DNA of 64,000 nt. Source: Stappia stellulata DSM 5886 (GTDB lineage: Bacteria > Pseudomonadota > Alphaproteobacteria > Rhizobiales > Stappiaceae). The translations under genes were made by a program, and so were the position numbers. Below are positions 1 through 10,225 of the stretch, piece after piece. Under the pieces are notes generated by a model. It searched no databases. It was not told the DNA's origin and was given only the letters and a program-made list of their open reading frames with translations. How positions within the stretch are numbered: position 1 is the first letter of the stretch; each line of letters begins with the position of its first letter. The stretch spans positions 124,001-188,000 of the forward strand of contig NZ_AUIM01000004.1 of the NCBI RefSeq assembly GCF_000423705.1. The letters run 5' to 3'.

Positions 1-199
1 GGTCAAGCATCGGAACCGGACAGCGGCGACGCCTGATCGCCGTCGAATTGCCGTAGGGGAAGATCGGGTGGCCGGTTCGGGGCGCGCGACAAGGCGATTT
101 GCGCTTTTCGCATTGGCGTCCTAAACCGGGTGTCGACATTCCATCGCTGCCATGCGCTTGCGCCCATTGAACGGCCTGTTTTTCGGCCCGGAACTGGCC

Positions 200-1450
200 A
201 TGGCACCCCAGCCGGACATGACGATGACCGCAGCCGCCAACGCCACCGATTTCCTTGTCGACGACCGCCTCGCGCGCCGCAACGCGGTCCTTTTGGCAAT
301 CGCCCAGGCGCTTGGCGGCGCGTCGGCCTCCATCGTCATTGCATCGGCCTCGCTTGTCGGGGCAAGCCTGCTCGGTGCCGACAAGTCGCTTGCGACGCTC
401 CCCGTCTCGAGTTTCGTGCTGGGCACGGCCTTCGGCACGTTGCCTGCCGGCGCGATCATGCACCGCTTCGGGCGGCGCGCCGGTTTTGTCGGCTCGGCGA
501 TGCTTGGAATCCTGTCCGGGCTGGTCTCCGCCTATGCGATCTTCCAGGCCGACTTTATCCTGTTTTGCCTTGCCGTCATGGCCAGCGGTTTCGTCAGCGC
601 CTTCGTGCAGCAGTACCGTTTTGCGGCCGCGGATACCGCCAGCGATGCGTTTCGCCCCAAGGCGATCTCCTTTGTGCTCGCCGGAGGCGTCGCGGCCGGG
701 ATCATCGGTCCGCAGACCGTGATCAACACGGCCGATCTCTTCGACCCGATCATGTTTGCAGGCACCTATATCGCGCAGGCCGGCCTTGCCCTGATAAGCC
801 TTGTGATCCTGGCCTTCATCTCCATTCCCCGCCCGGCGCGCGGGCCGGTGGCTGCGGGTGCGAGCCGTCCGTTGCGCCAGATCATGGTGCAGCCGCGTTT
901 CATCGTCGCCGCGGCCTGCGGGATCACCTCCTACGCCCTGATGAGCCTCGTCATGACGGCGACGCCGCTCGCCATGATCGGCTGCGGGCTGACGCAGACA
1001 GACGCGGCCCATGCGATCCAGTGGCATGTGCTGGCAATGTTCGGGCCGAGTTTCTTCACCGGCCACCTGATCGCAAGGTTCGGGCGCGAACGCATCGTCG
1101 CCGTCGGCCTGGCGCTTCTTGCCGGCTGTGCCGTCGTTGCCCTGGCAGGCGTGAATGTCGCAAATTTCTGGATCGCCCTGGTCCTGCTCGGGCTTGGCTG
1201 GAACTTCGGTTTCATCGGCGCGACGGCGATGCTCACCGATGTCTATCGTCCGGCCGAACGCAACAAGGTCCAGGCCGTGAACGACTTCCTGGTCTTCGGC
1301 TTCGTCGCGGCCGCATCGTTTTCGTCCGGCGCGTTGCTGCATACCTTCGGATGGGCGACCGTGAACTGGCTCGTTTTCCCCTTCACGTTGCTCTGCGTGA
1401 TTCTTCTCGCATGGCTAGTCCTGTCGGAGCGATCCGCCTCCCGGGTCTGA
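200..1450 (+). CDS. MFS family transporter
   Basis: About 416 residues of almost continuous hydrophobic segments, consistent with a 12-helix major facilitator. A G-x-x-H-R-F-G-R-R loop after the second helix (near residue 95 of this model) is the family's inter-helix signature. The C-terminal half repeats the pattern with a GRER loop. The substrate cannot be told from sequence; the protein acts in the inner membrane. The start is uncertain. In-frame ATGs lie at 152, 200, 218 and 224 and none has a good ribosome binding site; 200 was chosen because the sequence before it looks non-conserved. The gene stands alone, with 171 bases before the next gene. Confidence 0.82.
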   Translation: MAPQPDMTMTAAANATDFLVDDRLARRNAVLLAIAQALGGASASIVIASASLVGASLLGADKSLATLPVSSFVLGTAFGTLPAGAIMHRFGRRAGFVGSAMLGILSGLVSAYAIFQADFILFCLAVMASGFVSAFVQQYRFAAADTASDAFRPKAISFVLAGGVAAGIIGPQTVINTADLFDPIMFAGTYIAQAGLALISLVILAFISIPRPARGPVAAGASRPLRQIMVQPRFIVAAACGITSYALMSLVMTATPLAMIGCGLTQTDAAHAIQWHVLAMFGPSFFTGHLIARFGRERIVAVGLALLAGCAVVALAGVNVANFWIALVLLGLGWNFGFIGATAMLTDVYRPAERNKVQAVNDFLVFGFVAAASFSSGALLHTFGWATVNWLVFPFTLLCVILLAWLVLSERSASRV

Positions 1451-1621
1451 TCCGGACGCCTCCCGTCGGAAATCGCAGGCCGTGGCATCTGATTCCCCCG
1501 ATCCGGTGCCCTTGGCCAAACTGCGCCTTGACGACAGGCGCAGGACGGCTACCGTCGAAGCCCTCCGGGCCAGAAGCAAAACAAACACAGGCCCATTTCG
1601 CGTCCTTCATTGGGGGGAAGA

Positions 1622-3757
1622 ATGCTCGAACTCACACTTGTCATCTTATGTGGTCTGCTTTCCATCGCTTACGGCATCTGGGCAGTCCAGTCCGTCATGG
1701 CGTCGGACGCCGGCAATGAACGCATGCAGGAAATCGCCGGCGCCATCCAGGAAGGTGCTCAGGCCTATCTCAACCGTCAGTACACGACGATCGCCATCGT
1801 CGGCGTCGTGATCTTCGCACTCGTGGCCTGGCTGCTCGGTGTGCTCGTGGCCATCGGCTTCGCGATCGGGGCAATCCTGTCGGCCGCGGCCGGCTATATC
1901 GGCATGCTCGTGTCGGTGCGGGCCAACGTTCGGACCGCGCAGGCGGCCAGCAGCTCGCTCGCCGCAGGGCTGGAAATCGCCTTCAAGTCCGGCGCGGTCA
2001 CCGGCATGCTCGTCGCCGGTCTCGCGCTTCTCGGCGTGACCGTCTACTACGCCATCCTGACAGAGGGCATGGGCTTCGCCGCTCAAAGCCGCACGGTAAT
2101 CGACGCGCTTGTCGCGCTCGGCTTCGGTGCCTCGCTGATCTCGATCTTCGCGCGACTGGGCGGTGGCATCTTCACCAAGGGTGCGGATGTCGGCGGCGAT
2201 CTCGTCGGCAAGGTCGAGGCCGGCATTCCGGAAGACGACCCCCGCAACCCAGCAACCATCGCCGACAATGTCGGTGACAATGTCGGCGACTGTGCCGGCA
2301 TGGCTGCCGATCTGTTCGAGACCTATGCCGTAACCGTCGTTGCAACGATGGTGCTCGCGTCGATCTTCTTCACCGGCGGCGCCGCCACCGACCTCATGCT
2401 GTTGCCGCTTGTGATCGGCGGAGCCTGCGTCGTGACTTCGATCATCGGCACGTTCTTCGTCAAACTCGGCGCCAACAACTCGATCATGGGCGCGCTCTAC
2501 AAGGGGTTTGTCGCAACGGCCGTGCTCTCCGCCGTGGCGCTTTTCGCCGTCGTGTTTTTCTGGCTGGGTTTTTCCACCGAGTACACGACCTCCGGCGGCG
2601 TCAGCTTCACCGGACAGCAGCTGTTTTACTGCGGCCTCGTCGGGTTGCTCGTCACCGGCCTGATCATCTGGGTCACGGAGTATTATACCGGAACCGACTA
2701 TCGTCCGGTGCGCTCCATCGCACAGGCATCGGTCACCGGGCATGGCACAAACGTCATCCAGGGGCTTGCGATCTCGCTTGAGGCCACCGCGCTTCCCGCG
2801 ATCATCATCATCGTGGGCATCCTGGCGGCGTTCAACCTGGCCGGCCTCTTCGGCATCGCCATCGCGGTCACCACGATGCTGGCGCTTGCCGGCATGGTCG
2901 TGGCGCTCGATGCCTTCGGTCCGGTAACCGACAACGCCGGCGGCATTGCGGAAATGGCGGGCCTTCCGGCGGAAGTGCGCGTCACCACCGATGCGCTGGA
3001 CGCGGTCGGCAACACCACGAAGGCGGTGACCAAGGGCTATGCGATCGGCTCCGCCGGTCTCGGCGCCCTGGTTCTGTTTGCGGCCTATACGGAGGATCTC
3101 AAGTTCTTCGCGGCCAATGCAGCGCCCGGCAGCTACTTCGAGGGGGTGAGCGTCGACTTCTCCCTGTCGAACCCCTATGTCGTCGTCGGCCTGCTGTTCG
3201 GCGGCCTGCTTCCCTATCTCTTCGGCGGCATTTCGATGACCGCCGTGGGCCGCGCGGCCGGTGCCGTCGTGGAGGAAGTGCGCCGGCAGTTCAAGGAAAA
3301 GCCGGGGATCATGCAGGGGACGGAAAAGCCGGATTACGGCCGGGCCGTCGACATGCTGACCAAGGCGGCGATCCGCGAGATGATCGTGCCGTCGCTGATG
3401 CCGGTGCTGTCGCCGATCGTGATCTATTTCGCGATCGCGGCCATTGCCGGCAAGTCGCAAGGCTTCGCGGCGCTTGGCGCCATGCTGCTCGGGGTGATCG
3501 TCACCGGTCTCTTCGTGGCGATTTCCATGACCGCCGGTGGCGGTGCCTGGGACAACGCCAAGAAGTCCTTCGAGGACGGCTTCGTCGACAAGGACGGCGT
3601 CAAGCACGAGAAGGGCTCCGAGGCGCACAAGGCCTCGGTGACCGGCGATACCGTGGGCGATCCCTACAAGGATACCGCGGGACCCGCCGTGAACCCGATG
3701 ATCAAGATCACCAACATCATCGCCTTGTTGCTGCTGGCGGTGCTGGCGCACGGCTGA
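1622..3757 (+). CDS. hppA: K+-independent membrane-bound proton-translocating pyrophosphatase
   Basis: Hydrolyses pyrophosphate and pumps protons across the membrane. The 711-residue length is normal for the family, with about 16 membrane segments. The substrate-binding motif [11 protein letters not shown] starts near residue 189 and is followed by the Asp-rich [18 protein letters not shown] block. The ion-specificity motif reads [10 protein letters not shown], with Lys467 and Thr470. Known K+-dependent enzymes have Ala and Gly there, so this one belongs to the K+-independent H+-pumping group. The ATG at 1622 was chosen because GGGGGGAAG lies directly upstream. It is transcribed alone, and a strong bidirectional terminator follows the intergenic region. 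Confidence 0.97.
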   Translation: MLELTLVILCGLLSIAYGIWAVQSVMASDAGNERMQEIAGAIQEGAQAYLNRQYTTIAIVGVVIFALVAWLLGVLVAIGFAIGAILSAAAGYIGMLVSVRANVRTAQAASSSLAAGLEIAFKSGAVTGMLVAGLALLGVTVYYAILTEGMGFAAQSRTVIDALVALGFGASLISIFARLGGGIFTKGADVGGDLVGKVEAGIPEDDPRNPATIADNVGDNVGDCAGMAADLFETYAVTVVATMVLASIFFTGGAATDLMLLPLVIGGACVVTSIIGTFFVKLGANNSIMGALYKGFVATAVLSAVALFAVVFFWLGFSTEYTTSGGVSFTGQQLFYCGLVGLLVTGLIIWVTEYYTGTDYRPVRSIAQASVTGHGTNVIQGLAISLEATALPAIIIIVGILAAFNLAGLFGIAIAVTTMLALAGMVVALDAFGPVTDNAGGIAEMAGLPAEVRVTTDALDAVGNTTKAVTKGYAIGSAGLGALVLFAAYTEDLKFFAANAAPGSYFEGVSVDFSLSNPYVVVGLLFGGLLPYLFGGISMTAVGRAAGAVVEEVRRQFKEKPGIMQGTEKPDYGRAVDMLTKAAIREMIVPSLMPVLSPIVIYFAIAAIAGKSQGFAALGAMLLGVIVTGLFVAISMTAGGGAWDNAKKSFEDGFVDKDGVKHEKGSEAHKASVTGDTVGDPYKDTAGPAVNPMIKITNIIALLLLAVLAHG

Positions 3758-3807
3758 CACGGGAGCCCCCGTCCGTTCGGGCGGGCGGCTTTCCCATCGG
3801 CTAGACG

Positions 3808-3843
3808 AAAAACGCCCGCGGCGAGATGCTGCGGGCGTTTTGC
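3808..3843. terminator. Bidirectional rho-independent terminator
   Basis: AACGCCCGC pairs with GCGGGCGTT around an 11-base loop, with an A-run before and a T-run after. It can end both hppA from the left and the BamE-like gene from the right. Confidence 0.85.
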
Positions 3844-3880
3844 ATTTGCGGTCAGGCCGACCCCTGCGGGGTCGTCCGGA

Positions 3881-4318
3881 TCAAAGGCCGAGGCTCGGGT
3901 TCTGGGCGCCGCGCAGGATCTGCGTGAGGAAGCCGTAATCGGAGCCGCCGGTCCGGGTCTTGCGCGTCAGGATGTCGACGATCTTGCCGTCCTCCTGGCT
4001 GTAATAGCCGGTGTCGCGCACGAAACCGTCCTCGTCGAAGTAGATGGCGACAACGCGCTGCTCGACCGTTTCGGGAGCCAGGAACGCAGTCGTCTCCTTG
4101 GTTTGCGAAATATAGTAATAGGCGTCGCCGTCCAGCCGGGACACGGTGGAGGGCGACCCGAGCAGGAGTTCGACCTGTTCGCGCGAAGAGCCCACCTGAA
4201 TGTCGCGCACGCGCTCGGCCGGAATGACATGACCGTGGTTGAGCGTCGTGGTGAAGCATCCGCCGAGCGGCAATCCCAACACGCCAACCACAAGTGCACC
4301 GCGAAGCCATTTCTTCAT
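3881..4318 (-). CDS. bamE: BamE/SmpA-family outer membrane lipoprotein
   Basis: A 145-residue lipoprotein. The N-terminus is MKKW plus a hydrophobic stretch ending in the lipobox LGGC near residue 21, so it should be lipidated and sent to the outer membrane. The mature part follows the SmpA/OmlA (BamE) pattern: an Ile-x-Val-Gly-x-x-x-x-x-Val-x-x-x-Leu-Gly-x-Pro segment, then a Tyr-Tyr-Ile-Ser strand and a VVAIYFDEDG strand. BamE is an accessory part of the beta-barrel assembly machine. The ATG at 4318 has AGGA about ten bases upstream; longer in-frame extensions do not look coding. It is divergent from the CBP3-like gene. Confidence 0.9.
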   Translation of the reverse strand: MKKWLRGALVVGVLGLPLGGCFTTTLNHGHVIPAERVRDIQVGSSREQVELLLGSPSTVSRLDGDAYYYISQTKETTAFLAPETVEQRVVAIYFDEDGFVRDTGYYSQEDGKIVDILTRKTRTGGSDYGFLTQILRGAQNPSLGL

Positions 4319-4460
4319 TGAAACGTGTCCTGTTGCTTTCCGTGCTGCAAAGCCCGACATAAGGGCAAACGCCGGTCGATATCGTGGACCGTGCATCCTT
4401 GGCAAAGTCCCTAACCTGCGATAGGCGACTTGGCAACCTCGCTCCAGACGAAGGCAAACC

Positions 4461-5000
4461 ATGATATTCGGTCTGTTCCGCCGGCGCACGCCCCCGCAAG
4501 TCATTGCGACCTACACCGCGATCGTGGCGCAGGCACGGCAACCGCATTTTTACGCCAGCCTCGATGTGCCGGATACAGTCGACGGCCGTTTCGAACTGGT
4601 GGTGCTCCACACCATTCTTGTCCTGGAGCGCCTGCGCGGCGGATCGCAGGTCGAGAGCGCCTTTTCGCAGGACCTCTTCGATCTGTTCTTCGAGGACATG
4701 GACGGGACTTTGCGGGAGATGGGCGTTGGCGACGTCACCGTGCCCAAGAAGGTGAAGAAGATGGCCGAAGCCTTCTACGGACGCGCGGCCGTCTACGGCC
4801 AGGCGCTCAAGGACGGCGGGACGCAATCGCTTGCCGGGGCTGTCGAACGCAATTTCTTTGCCGAAACTCAAAAGCCGGAGGCCGCGTTTGCCATGGCGCG
4901 CTACATCCGGTCCGCCGCCGATGCCCTGGACGGGCAGCCGGCGGACGAAATTCTTCAGGGCCGCCCGGACTGGCCGGCCGCAACGGACTTTTCAAAATAA
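4461..5000 (+). CDS. Ubiquinol-cytochrome c chaperone family protein (CBP3-like)
   Basis: A 179-residue protein of the CBP3/UQCC1 family, needed in mitochondria and expected in alphaproteobacteria for assembly of the cytochrome bc1 complex. Visible family features are the Arg-rich start, the Ile-Val-x-x-Ala-Arg-x-Pro-x-Phe-Tyr segment, the LVVLHTILVLERLRGG helix and the DLFDLFFEDMDGTLREMGVGD block that ends in a Lys-rich stretch. It is divergent from bamE (142 bases between starts) and lies 14 bases upstream of the DUF177 gene, so the two are probably co-transcribed. Confidence 0.9.
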   Translation: MIFGLFRRRTPPQVIATYTAIVAQARQPHFYASLDVPDTVDGRFELVVLHTILVLERLRGGSQVESAFSQDLFDLFFEDMDGTLREMGVGDVTVPKKVKKMAEAFYGRAAVYGQALKDGGTQSLAGAVERNFFAETQKPEAAFAMARYIRSAADALDGQPADEILQGRPDWPAATDFSK

Positions 5001-5014
5001 AGGGAGATCGGCCC

Positions 5015-5575
5015 ATGATCGTGAAGACATTTCCGGTGACCCGGCTGTTCGACGTCACCCGTCTCGGCAATCAGGAGAAGGAACTGACCTTTGAGCCCGA
5101 TGCGAATGAGCGCGCCCGGCTGATCGAGACCTACGGCCTTCTGGACCTGCAGGACATGCGCTGCGTGTTCCGCCTGCGTCCCTGGCGAAAGGACGGAATC
5201 GCCGTCGAGGGGCATCTGCGTGCCCGCGCGACACAGCCGTGTGTCGTGACGCTGGCGCCGGTGGAGCAGGTGATCGACGAGACCTTTTCCCGCCGGTTCG
5301 ATCCGCGTGCGAGCGAAGCCGACGAGACGGCTGAAATCGAGGTCGAGGCCTTCAGCGAGGATCCCCCCGATCCGCTGAGCGGTCGCGATCTCGATCTGGG
5401 CGCGGTGCTGTGCGAACAATTCGCCCTTGCTCTCGATCTCTACCCGCGCGCGCCGGAGGCAAAGGTGCCCGACGCCTATCGTGCGGATGAAGACGAGGAG
5501 GGCGAAAAAGCCGCCGGTGCGGGCCGCCCGTCTCCTTTTGCCGTCCTTGCGGACCTCAAGAAGACCGATGGGTGA
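5015..5575 (+). CDS. DUF177 (YceD-like) protein
   Basis: A 186-residue protein of the YceD/DUF177 family, whose members are linked to 23S rRNA stability and usually sit beside rpmF or the plsX-fabH genes, as here. The C-terminal part carries the acidic [20 protein letters not shown] helix typical of the family, followed by an acidic tail. The start at 5015 follows AGGGAG with an 8-base spacer; an in-frame extension far upstream overlaps the CBP3-like gene and is spurious. rpmF is not in this window. Confidence 0.88.
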   Translation: MIVKTFPVTRLFDVTRLGNQEKELTFEPDANERARLIETYGLLDLQDMRCVFRLRPWRKDGIAVEGHLRARATQPCVVTLAPVEQVIDETFSRRFDPRASEADETAEIEVEAFSEDPPDPLSGRDLDLGAVLCEQFALALDLYPRAPEAKVPDAYRADEDEEGEKAAGAGRPSPFAVLADLKKTDG

Positions 5576-5817
5576 GGATCCGGTACAGCGTTGATCGCAT
5601 TGCGGTGCGAAAGGAGAAAGCGGTTGTTTCGCGGTGGCAAACGGGTATGTTCGCCAACGCCTCGGCGTCCGCCGGGCCCGTGACGCAGACCGTGCGGTCC
5701 GCGTGCCGGGCCAGACCTGGACACTGTAGCGCCGGTGGGCGGCCTGGCCCGGTGGCCCGGGCCGCCAGCAGCACATGTCGCCGACAGGACAAGAAACGGC
5801 CGGAAACAAAGCGGACG

Positions 5818-6879
5818 ATGGCTCAAACGGTTCGAATTTCACTAGATGCGATGGGTGGCGACAACGGGGCAAAAGTCGTCGTGGACGGCGCCGCGCTTGC
5901 GCTTGAACGTCGCCCGGACATCGTCTTTTCGCTTTTCGGCGACAAGGACGTGGTCGCGCCGCTGCTGGCTGCGCACCCCCGGCTGCGCGACACCGCGAGC
6001 CTGCACCATTGCGACGTATCGGTGGCGATGGATGCCAAGCCCAGCCAGGCGCTTCGCCAGGGGCGGTGGAAATCCAGCATGTGGCGCAGCATCGACGCGG
6101 TGAAGACCGGGGAGGCCGATGTCGCGGTCTCCGCCGGCAACACCGGCGCGCTGATGGCGATGTCGAAGTTCTGCCTGCGCACCATGGCCAATATCGAACG
6201 TCCGGCCATTGCCGCGATCTGGCCGACGGCGCGGGGCGAATCGATCGTGCTCGACGTCGGCGCGACGATCGGTGCGGATGCGCAGCAACTTATCGATTTC
6301 GCGCTTCTGGGCGGGGCGATGGCGCGGGTGCTGTTCTCCATCGAGCGTCCGAGTGTCGGCCTGCTCAACATCGGCGTCGAGGAGGTCAAGGGGCTGGAAG
6401 AGGTCCGCACCGCCGGTCGTCTGCTGCGCGAGGCCAATCTGGACACGCTGACCTATGACGGGTTCGTGGAAGGCGACGACCTGGGCAAGGGAACGGTCGA
6501 TGTGGTTGTCACGGAGGGGTTTGCCGGCAACATCGCGCTGAAGACCGCCGAAGGCACGGCCAAGCAGATCGGCGGGTATCTGCGCGCCGCGATGAACCGC
6601 AGCTGGCGGGCGAGGCTCGGCTATCTGCTTGCGCGCGATTCCTTCGATGTGCTGCGCGCGAAACTCGACCCGCGCAAGGTCAATGGCGGTGTCTTTCTCG
6701 GCCTCAACGGCATTGTCATCAAGAGTCACGGCGGGACGGATCCGGAAGGGTTTTCCTCGGCGATCGAGCTGGCTTACGACATGGCCCGCAATGACCTGAT
6801 GCACAAGATTTCCAATGATTTGAAGCACTACCATCGCGGCCGTTTCGGTGCGCGAGACGGATCGGAAGGTGATAAGTGA
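5818..6879 (+). CDS. plsX: Phosphate acyltransferase PlsX
   Basis: Converts acyl-ACP and phosphate to acyl-phosphate for phospholipid synthesis. It has 353 residues, normal for the family. Diagnostic motifs are [12 protein letters not shown] at the start, [11 protein letters not shown] near residue 105, and the [13 protein letters not shown] and [11 protein letters not shown] segments in the C-terminal half. The ATG at 5818 begins the conserved [14 protein letters not shown] start. About 240 bases without a gene lie upstream and may hold a promoter. The last codons overlap fabH by four bases, implying translational coupling. Confidence 0.97.
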   Translation: MAQTVRISLDAMGGDNGAKVVVDGAALALERRPDIVFSLFGDKDVVAPLLAAHPRLRDTASLHHCDVSVAMDAKPSQALRQGRWKSSMWRSIDAVKTGEADVAVSAGNTGALMAMSKFCLRTMANIERPAIAAIWPTARGESIVLDVGATIGADAQQLIDFALLGGAMARVLFSIERPSVGLLNIGVEEVKGLEEVRTAGRLLREANLDTLTYDGFVEGDDLGKGTVDVVVTEGFAGNIALKTAEGTAKQIGGYLRAAMNRSWRARLGYLLARDSFDVLRAKLDPRKVNGGVFLGLNGIVIKSHGGTDPEGFSSAIELAYDMARNDLMHKISNDLKHYHRGRFGARDGSEGDK

Positions 6880-7853
6880 CAGTAAAGCGCTCCATTGTCG
6901 TCGGCACGGGCAGCTATCTTCCGCAACGCAGACTGACGAACGCGGAACTGGCGGAGATGGTCGACACCTCCGACGAGTGGATCGTGCAGCGCACCGGCAT
7001 CCGGGCGCGCCATATTGCAGCCGAGGGCGAATTCACCTCCGATCTGGCCGTCGAGGCGGCGACGCGCGCGCTCGAGGCGGCCGGTCTCACGGCCCAGGAT
7101 ATCGATCTGATCATTCTCGCCACCGCGACACCCGACAACACCTTTCCGGCGTCTGCCGTGACCGTGCAGCAGAAACTCGGTCTGACCAAAGGCTTTGCCT
7201 TCGATGTTCATGCGGTGTGTTCGGGCTTCGTCTATGCGATTTCCACGGCGGATGCCTATCTGCGTTGCGGCATGGCAAAGCGCGCGCTCGTCATCGGCGC
7301 GGAGACCTTCTCGCGCATTCTCGACTGGGACGACCGCACCACCTGCGTGCTGTTCGGCGACGGCGCCGGCGCCATGGTGCTGGAAGCGGTCGAGGGCGAG
7401 GGAACCGCAGGGGACCGGGGCATCCTGACGTCGCACCTGCGCTCCGACGGAAACCATCGCGACAAGCTCTATGTCGACGGCGGGCCGTCTTCCACGCAGA
7501 CCGTCGGCCATCTGCGCATGCAGGGCAAGGAAGTGTTCCGCCACGCGGTGTCGATGATTACCGATGTGGTCGAGGATGCTTTCGCCGCAACCGGCACGGA
7601 TGCCGACGCGCTCGACTGGTTCATCCCGCATCAGGCCAACCGGCGGATCATAGACGCCAGCGCGAAGAAACTCGGCATCGACCCCGCCAAGGTTGTGATC
7701 ACCCTGGAGGACCAGGGAAACACCTCCGCGGCTTCCATCCCGCTTGCCGTCGATGCCGCCGTGCGCGACGGGCGCATCAGGCGCGGCGACCTCATCATGC
7801 TGGAAGCGATGGGCGGCGGCTTCACCTGGGGCGCGTCGCTTCTGCGCTGGTAA
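6876..7853 (+). CDS. fabH: Beta-ketoacyl-ACP synthase III
   Basis: Starts fatty acid chains by condensing acetyl-CoA with malonyl-ACP. The 325-residue protein has the full thiolase-fold triad: Cys115 in VHAVCSGF, His252 in FIPHQANRR and Asn282 in GNTSAAS. It begins with GTG inside the plsX stop codon (GTGA overlap), so the two are coupled. The conserved VGTGSYLP start and [10 protein letters not shown] block support this start. Confidence 0.97.
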   Translation: MTVKRSIVVGTGSYLPQRRLTNAELAEMVDTSDEWIVQRTGIRARHIAAEGEFTSDLAVEAATRALEAAGLTAQDIDLIILATATPDNTFPASAVTVQQKLGLTKGFAFDVHAVCSGFVYAISTADAYLRCGMAKRALVIGAETFSRILDWDDRTTCVLFGDGAGAMVLEAVEGEGTAGDRGILTSHLRSDGNHRDKLYVDGGPSSTQTVGHLRMQGKEVFRHAVSMITDVVEDAFAATGTDADALDWFIPHQANRRIIDASAKKLGIDPAKVVITLEDQGNTSAASIPLAVDAAVRDGRIRRGDLIMLEAMGGGFTWGASLLRW

Positions 7854-7897
7854 TGTGTCAAACGCTTGTATGTCGTGCGTTTTTCGTGCCGGACTTG

Positions 7898-7919
7898 CCC
7901 GGCGCTGTTGACCGCCGGG
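7898..7919. repeat. Hairpin between fabH and ihfA
   Basis: CCCGGCG and CGCCGGG flank an 8-base loop, in the 143-base gap between fabH and ihfA. There is no T-run after it, so it is either a weak or Rho-assisted terminator or an mRNA-processing structure. Confidence 0.35.
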
Positions 7920-7996
7920 GCGCAAGCCAATACGCTTGTCGGCAAGAATGACTATCCCTATTTCCGCTAGGGCAGGTGCTCGGCCAAGGAGGGACC

Positions 7997-8314
7997 ATGG
8001 GCGGCAAGACAATCACACGGGCTGACTTGTGCGAAGCTGTATACCAGAAGGTCGGTCTCTCCAGATCCGAGTCATCGGAACTGGTGGAAAAAGTCCTATC
8101 AGAGATTGCGGATTGTCTTGTTGACGGTGAATCTGTGAAGCTCTCCTCGTTTGGATCCTTCGTTGTTCGCTCCAAGGGCGAACGCATCGGCCGCAATCCG
8201 AAGACCGGCGAGGAAGTACCGATCCTTCCGCGCCGTGTCATGGTCTTCAAACCGTCGAACGTTTTGAAGAAGAAGATCAACGAGACGATGATCGGGCCAT
8301 CCGGCGACGATTGA
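7997..8314 (+). CDS. ihfA: Integration host factor subunit alpha
   Basis: A 105-residue DNA-bending protein of the HU/IHF family that works as a heterodimer with IhfB. The [18 protein letters not shown] start, the [23 protein letters not shown]-binding arm and the following [10 protein letters not shown] block are diagnostic. The ATG at 7997 follows AAGGAGGGA, one of the best ribosome binding sites in the window. The position between fabH and a merR gene is the usual one in alphaproteobacteria. Confidence 0.96.
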   Translation: MGGKTITRADLCEAVYQKVGLSRSESSELVEKVLSEIADCLVDGESVKLSSFGSFVVRSKGERIGRNPKTGEEVPILPRRVMVFKPSNVLKKKINETMIGPSGDD

Positions 8315-8344
8315 ATTCCATTGCGACGATAGACTGGTAAGTCC

Positions 8345-9013
8345 GTGTCGACCGAAAAAAGCCCAGACGCCTTCCGCACGATCAGCGAGGTCGCCGAGGA
8401 TCTCGATCTTCCGCAACACGTCCTCCGGTTTTGGGAAACCCGCTTCAGCCAGATTCGTCCCCTGAAGCGCGGCGGCGGACGGCGTTACTATCGTCCCGAC
8501 GACATCGATCTGCTGCGCGGGATCCGCCACCTCCTGTATGGCGAGGGCTATACCATCAAGGGCGTGCAGCGCATCCTGAAGGAACAGGGTGCGCGCTTCG
8601 TCATGCAGGTCTGGCGCGAGGACGGCCTTCCGCTCGCGGCTCTTGCCGCCCAGGTGGCCGGCGCCGACGAGGGCGTGGCCTCTCCGCCTTCGAAAGGTTC
8701 GGCGCCGGCGAACGCGCGGTCCGCTCCCGATCGCAGGACGAAGACGCAGCAGGCGAGTGGCGAGACAGGGAGCGCCGCTGCATCGGTTGCCGACGAACAG
8801 GACGCGGATCTCCCGCGCGGCATTCTTCCAGACGCTGTGGAGGGCGGTGAACCGGCCCAGGCGCGTGCCGGCCTTCGGCTGATGGAGCGACTGCTCGGCG
8901 AGCGGGTCGAGGTCGCCGCCTCCGGAAACCTTTCCAAGGACGACATCCGCCGGCTGCAGGCGACGCTGTTTGAGCTTCTGGAGTGCAAGCGCATCCTGGA
9001 TCAGGCACGCTGA
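8345..9013 (+). CDS. MerR family transcriptional regulator
   Basis: A 222-residue regulator with an N-terminal MerR winged helix: [20 protein letters not shown] followed by [15 protein letters not shown] and a third helix ending [10 protein letters not shown] (residues 12-80). The middle is a low-complexity Ala/Ser/Arg linker, and a short helical region closes the protein. No metal-binding Cys pattern is seen, so the ligand is unknown. It starts with GTG 30 bases after ihfA and is probably in the same transcript. Confidence 0.92.
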   Translation: MSTEKSPDAFRTISEVAEDLDLPQHVLRFWETRFSQIRPLKRGGGRRYYRPDDIDLLRGIRHLLYGEGYTIKGVQRILKEQGARFVMQVWREDGLPLAALAAQVAGADEGVASPPSKGSAPANARSAPDRRTKTQQASGETGSAAASVADEQDADLPRGILPDAVEGGEPAQARAGLRLMERLLGERVEVAASGNLSKDDIRRLQATLFELLECKRILDQAR

Positions 9014-9067
9014 CAACGGCTGCCGGGCGGTGCGCGGGCCGGCGAGGGCGGCTTGCCCCTCGGTCCG

Positions 9068-9487
9068 TCAATGCGCGTCGATGATGTTCAACTCGATTGC
9101 AGCGTTCCGGTCCGCATGGGCGCGGATCTCCTCGGTGGTGAGATCCGCCGCAATGGCGCTCATGACGTCGTCGGTCCGCTTTCCAAGGCGAAACGCCTTG
9201 AGCTGCGTATCGATGTAGATTGCACTTTCACTTGCCAGATTCGGCACGTTCCCGAGCTGGCCGACCCCCTCCGCGCCGTGACATGCGGTGCAGGCCTGCG
9301 GTGCATCGTCGACGGATACGCCCGCAGGAAGTGCGGTCTCCACCTTGTGCGCAAAGGACCAGGCCGGAAGATCGGCGATCGACTGATCGTCGAGGCTTTT
9401 CGCAACCACGCTCATCATCTCGCGGGTGCGCGTGCCCTGGCGAAAGGCTTTCAGTTGCTTTTCGAGGTAAGCGGCCGGTTCGCCCAT
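9068..9487 (-). pseudogene. Cytochrome c4-like protein, 5'-truncated
   Basis: The readable frame gives 139 residues. It starts inside the first cytochrome domain (GEPAAYLEKQLKAFRQGTR, normally downstream of the first heme site) and continues into a complete-looking second domain with heme motif CTACH and the matching YIDTQLKAFRLGKR segment. The first CxxCH and the signal peptide are missing. In the same frame an in-frame TAG lies about 39 codons upstream of the first ATG, with no start codon in between. Without its export signal this protein could not receive heme in the periplasm, so it is called a remnant. It converges on merR. Confidence 0.6.
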
Positions 9488-9692
9488 GCGGACGTCGGTG
9501 GCGCGACGAAACCCGCTGCTATGGCGAAGGCGGGAGCTGCCGTTTTCGAGCGCCCGGCGCGAAAGAAAGAACTGGTCGCGGTTGCCGTCTCCTTGTAGAA
9601 CCTGAAGCTATTGGGGGTGTGTGCAAAAGCCATCGGTGTTTGAAATTGAGAAGTTCTTGCCAGGCTTGATGATTGTGCAGGAGTGATTCTAC

Positions 9693-9902
9693 GTGAGCGA
9701 ACGCGATATCGAGGAAGTCCTGGTTGGGGAAGCGGTTCTGACCGCTTGCGAAAACAGCGAGCTCGCGGAAGAAAACAACCTGCAGGCGGTCGCGCTCGCA
9801 ATGGCCGCCTATGCCAGGACATACGATATTTCCGACAAGGCGGTGGAAGACATGGTCGCCCGCGCCATTGCAATCATGGGCAATATCAAGAAAACCCAGT
9901 GA
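9693..9902 (+). CDS. Small uncharacterised helical protein (69 aa)
   Basis: Not recognised. The 69 residues are mostly predicted helix, acidic at the N-terminus (MSERDIEEVL) and ending in Lys-Lys-Thr-Gln, with no Cys pair, signal peptide or membrane segment beyond an Ala-rich helix. The GTG start has AGGAG nine bases upstream, which is the main evidence that it is translated. It lies between two decayed loci, so it may be an orphan. Confidence 0.6.
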   Translation: MSERDIEEVLVGEAVLTACENSELAEENNLQAVALAMAAYARTYDISDKAVEDMVARAIAIMGNIKKTQ

Positions 9903-9943
9903 CGTGCACGGCGTGTCCCGAGACCGTCGTACGCCGGTTTGAC

Positions 9944-10225
9944 ATGCAGCAATCTTTTGCATTTTGGGCGCCTATGGAGCGCTGCCGCATCCTGGCGTCG
10001 TTGCGACGTCGGCCGAACCGGTCCCTCTTCGAGATGTTCGCTTCCCCGACATCTGCGGATGGAAACTCCCTGTCGCGTCAAACAATATCCCGGCATCTTT
10101 CCATGCTGGAGCGGGCCGGATGGCTCGAGAGTGCCTGGAAAGGGCGCTCAAAGGCACATGCCGTGAGCCTGGAGCTGCTCCGCCACGCTTGCCGTGTTTG
10201 TCGAGGATCGGGCGCGAGCGCTTGA
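9944..10225 (+). pseudogene. ArsR-type HTH regulator remnant
   Basis: The frame keeps the winged helix of an ArsR-family repressor: MERCRILASLRRRPNRSLFE, then the recognition helix LSRQTISRHLSMLERAGWLE and the wing GRSKAHAVSLELLR. This variant (LFE before the helix, SRQ-x-ISRHL) is the one usually encoded just upstream of a VOC/glyoxalase gene. After LELLRHA the frame runs into unrelated residues, and VOC sequence begins in another frame, so the end of this gene and the intergenic DNA have been lost. The start is arbitrary. Confidence 0.55.

Noticed and set aside
1-53. Tail of a gene entering from the left (a short frame ending near 53 or near 36)
   Set aside because: Both fragments are under 20 residues and match nothing recognisable, so no feature is supported.
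9451-9600. Signal peptide in another frame as the true start of the cytochrome c4-like gene
   Set aside because: It does not lead in frame into the cytochrome sequence and has no first CxxCH after it; joining them would need at least one frameshift and an insertion.
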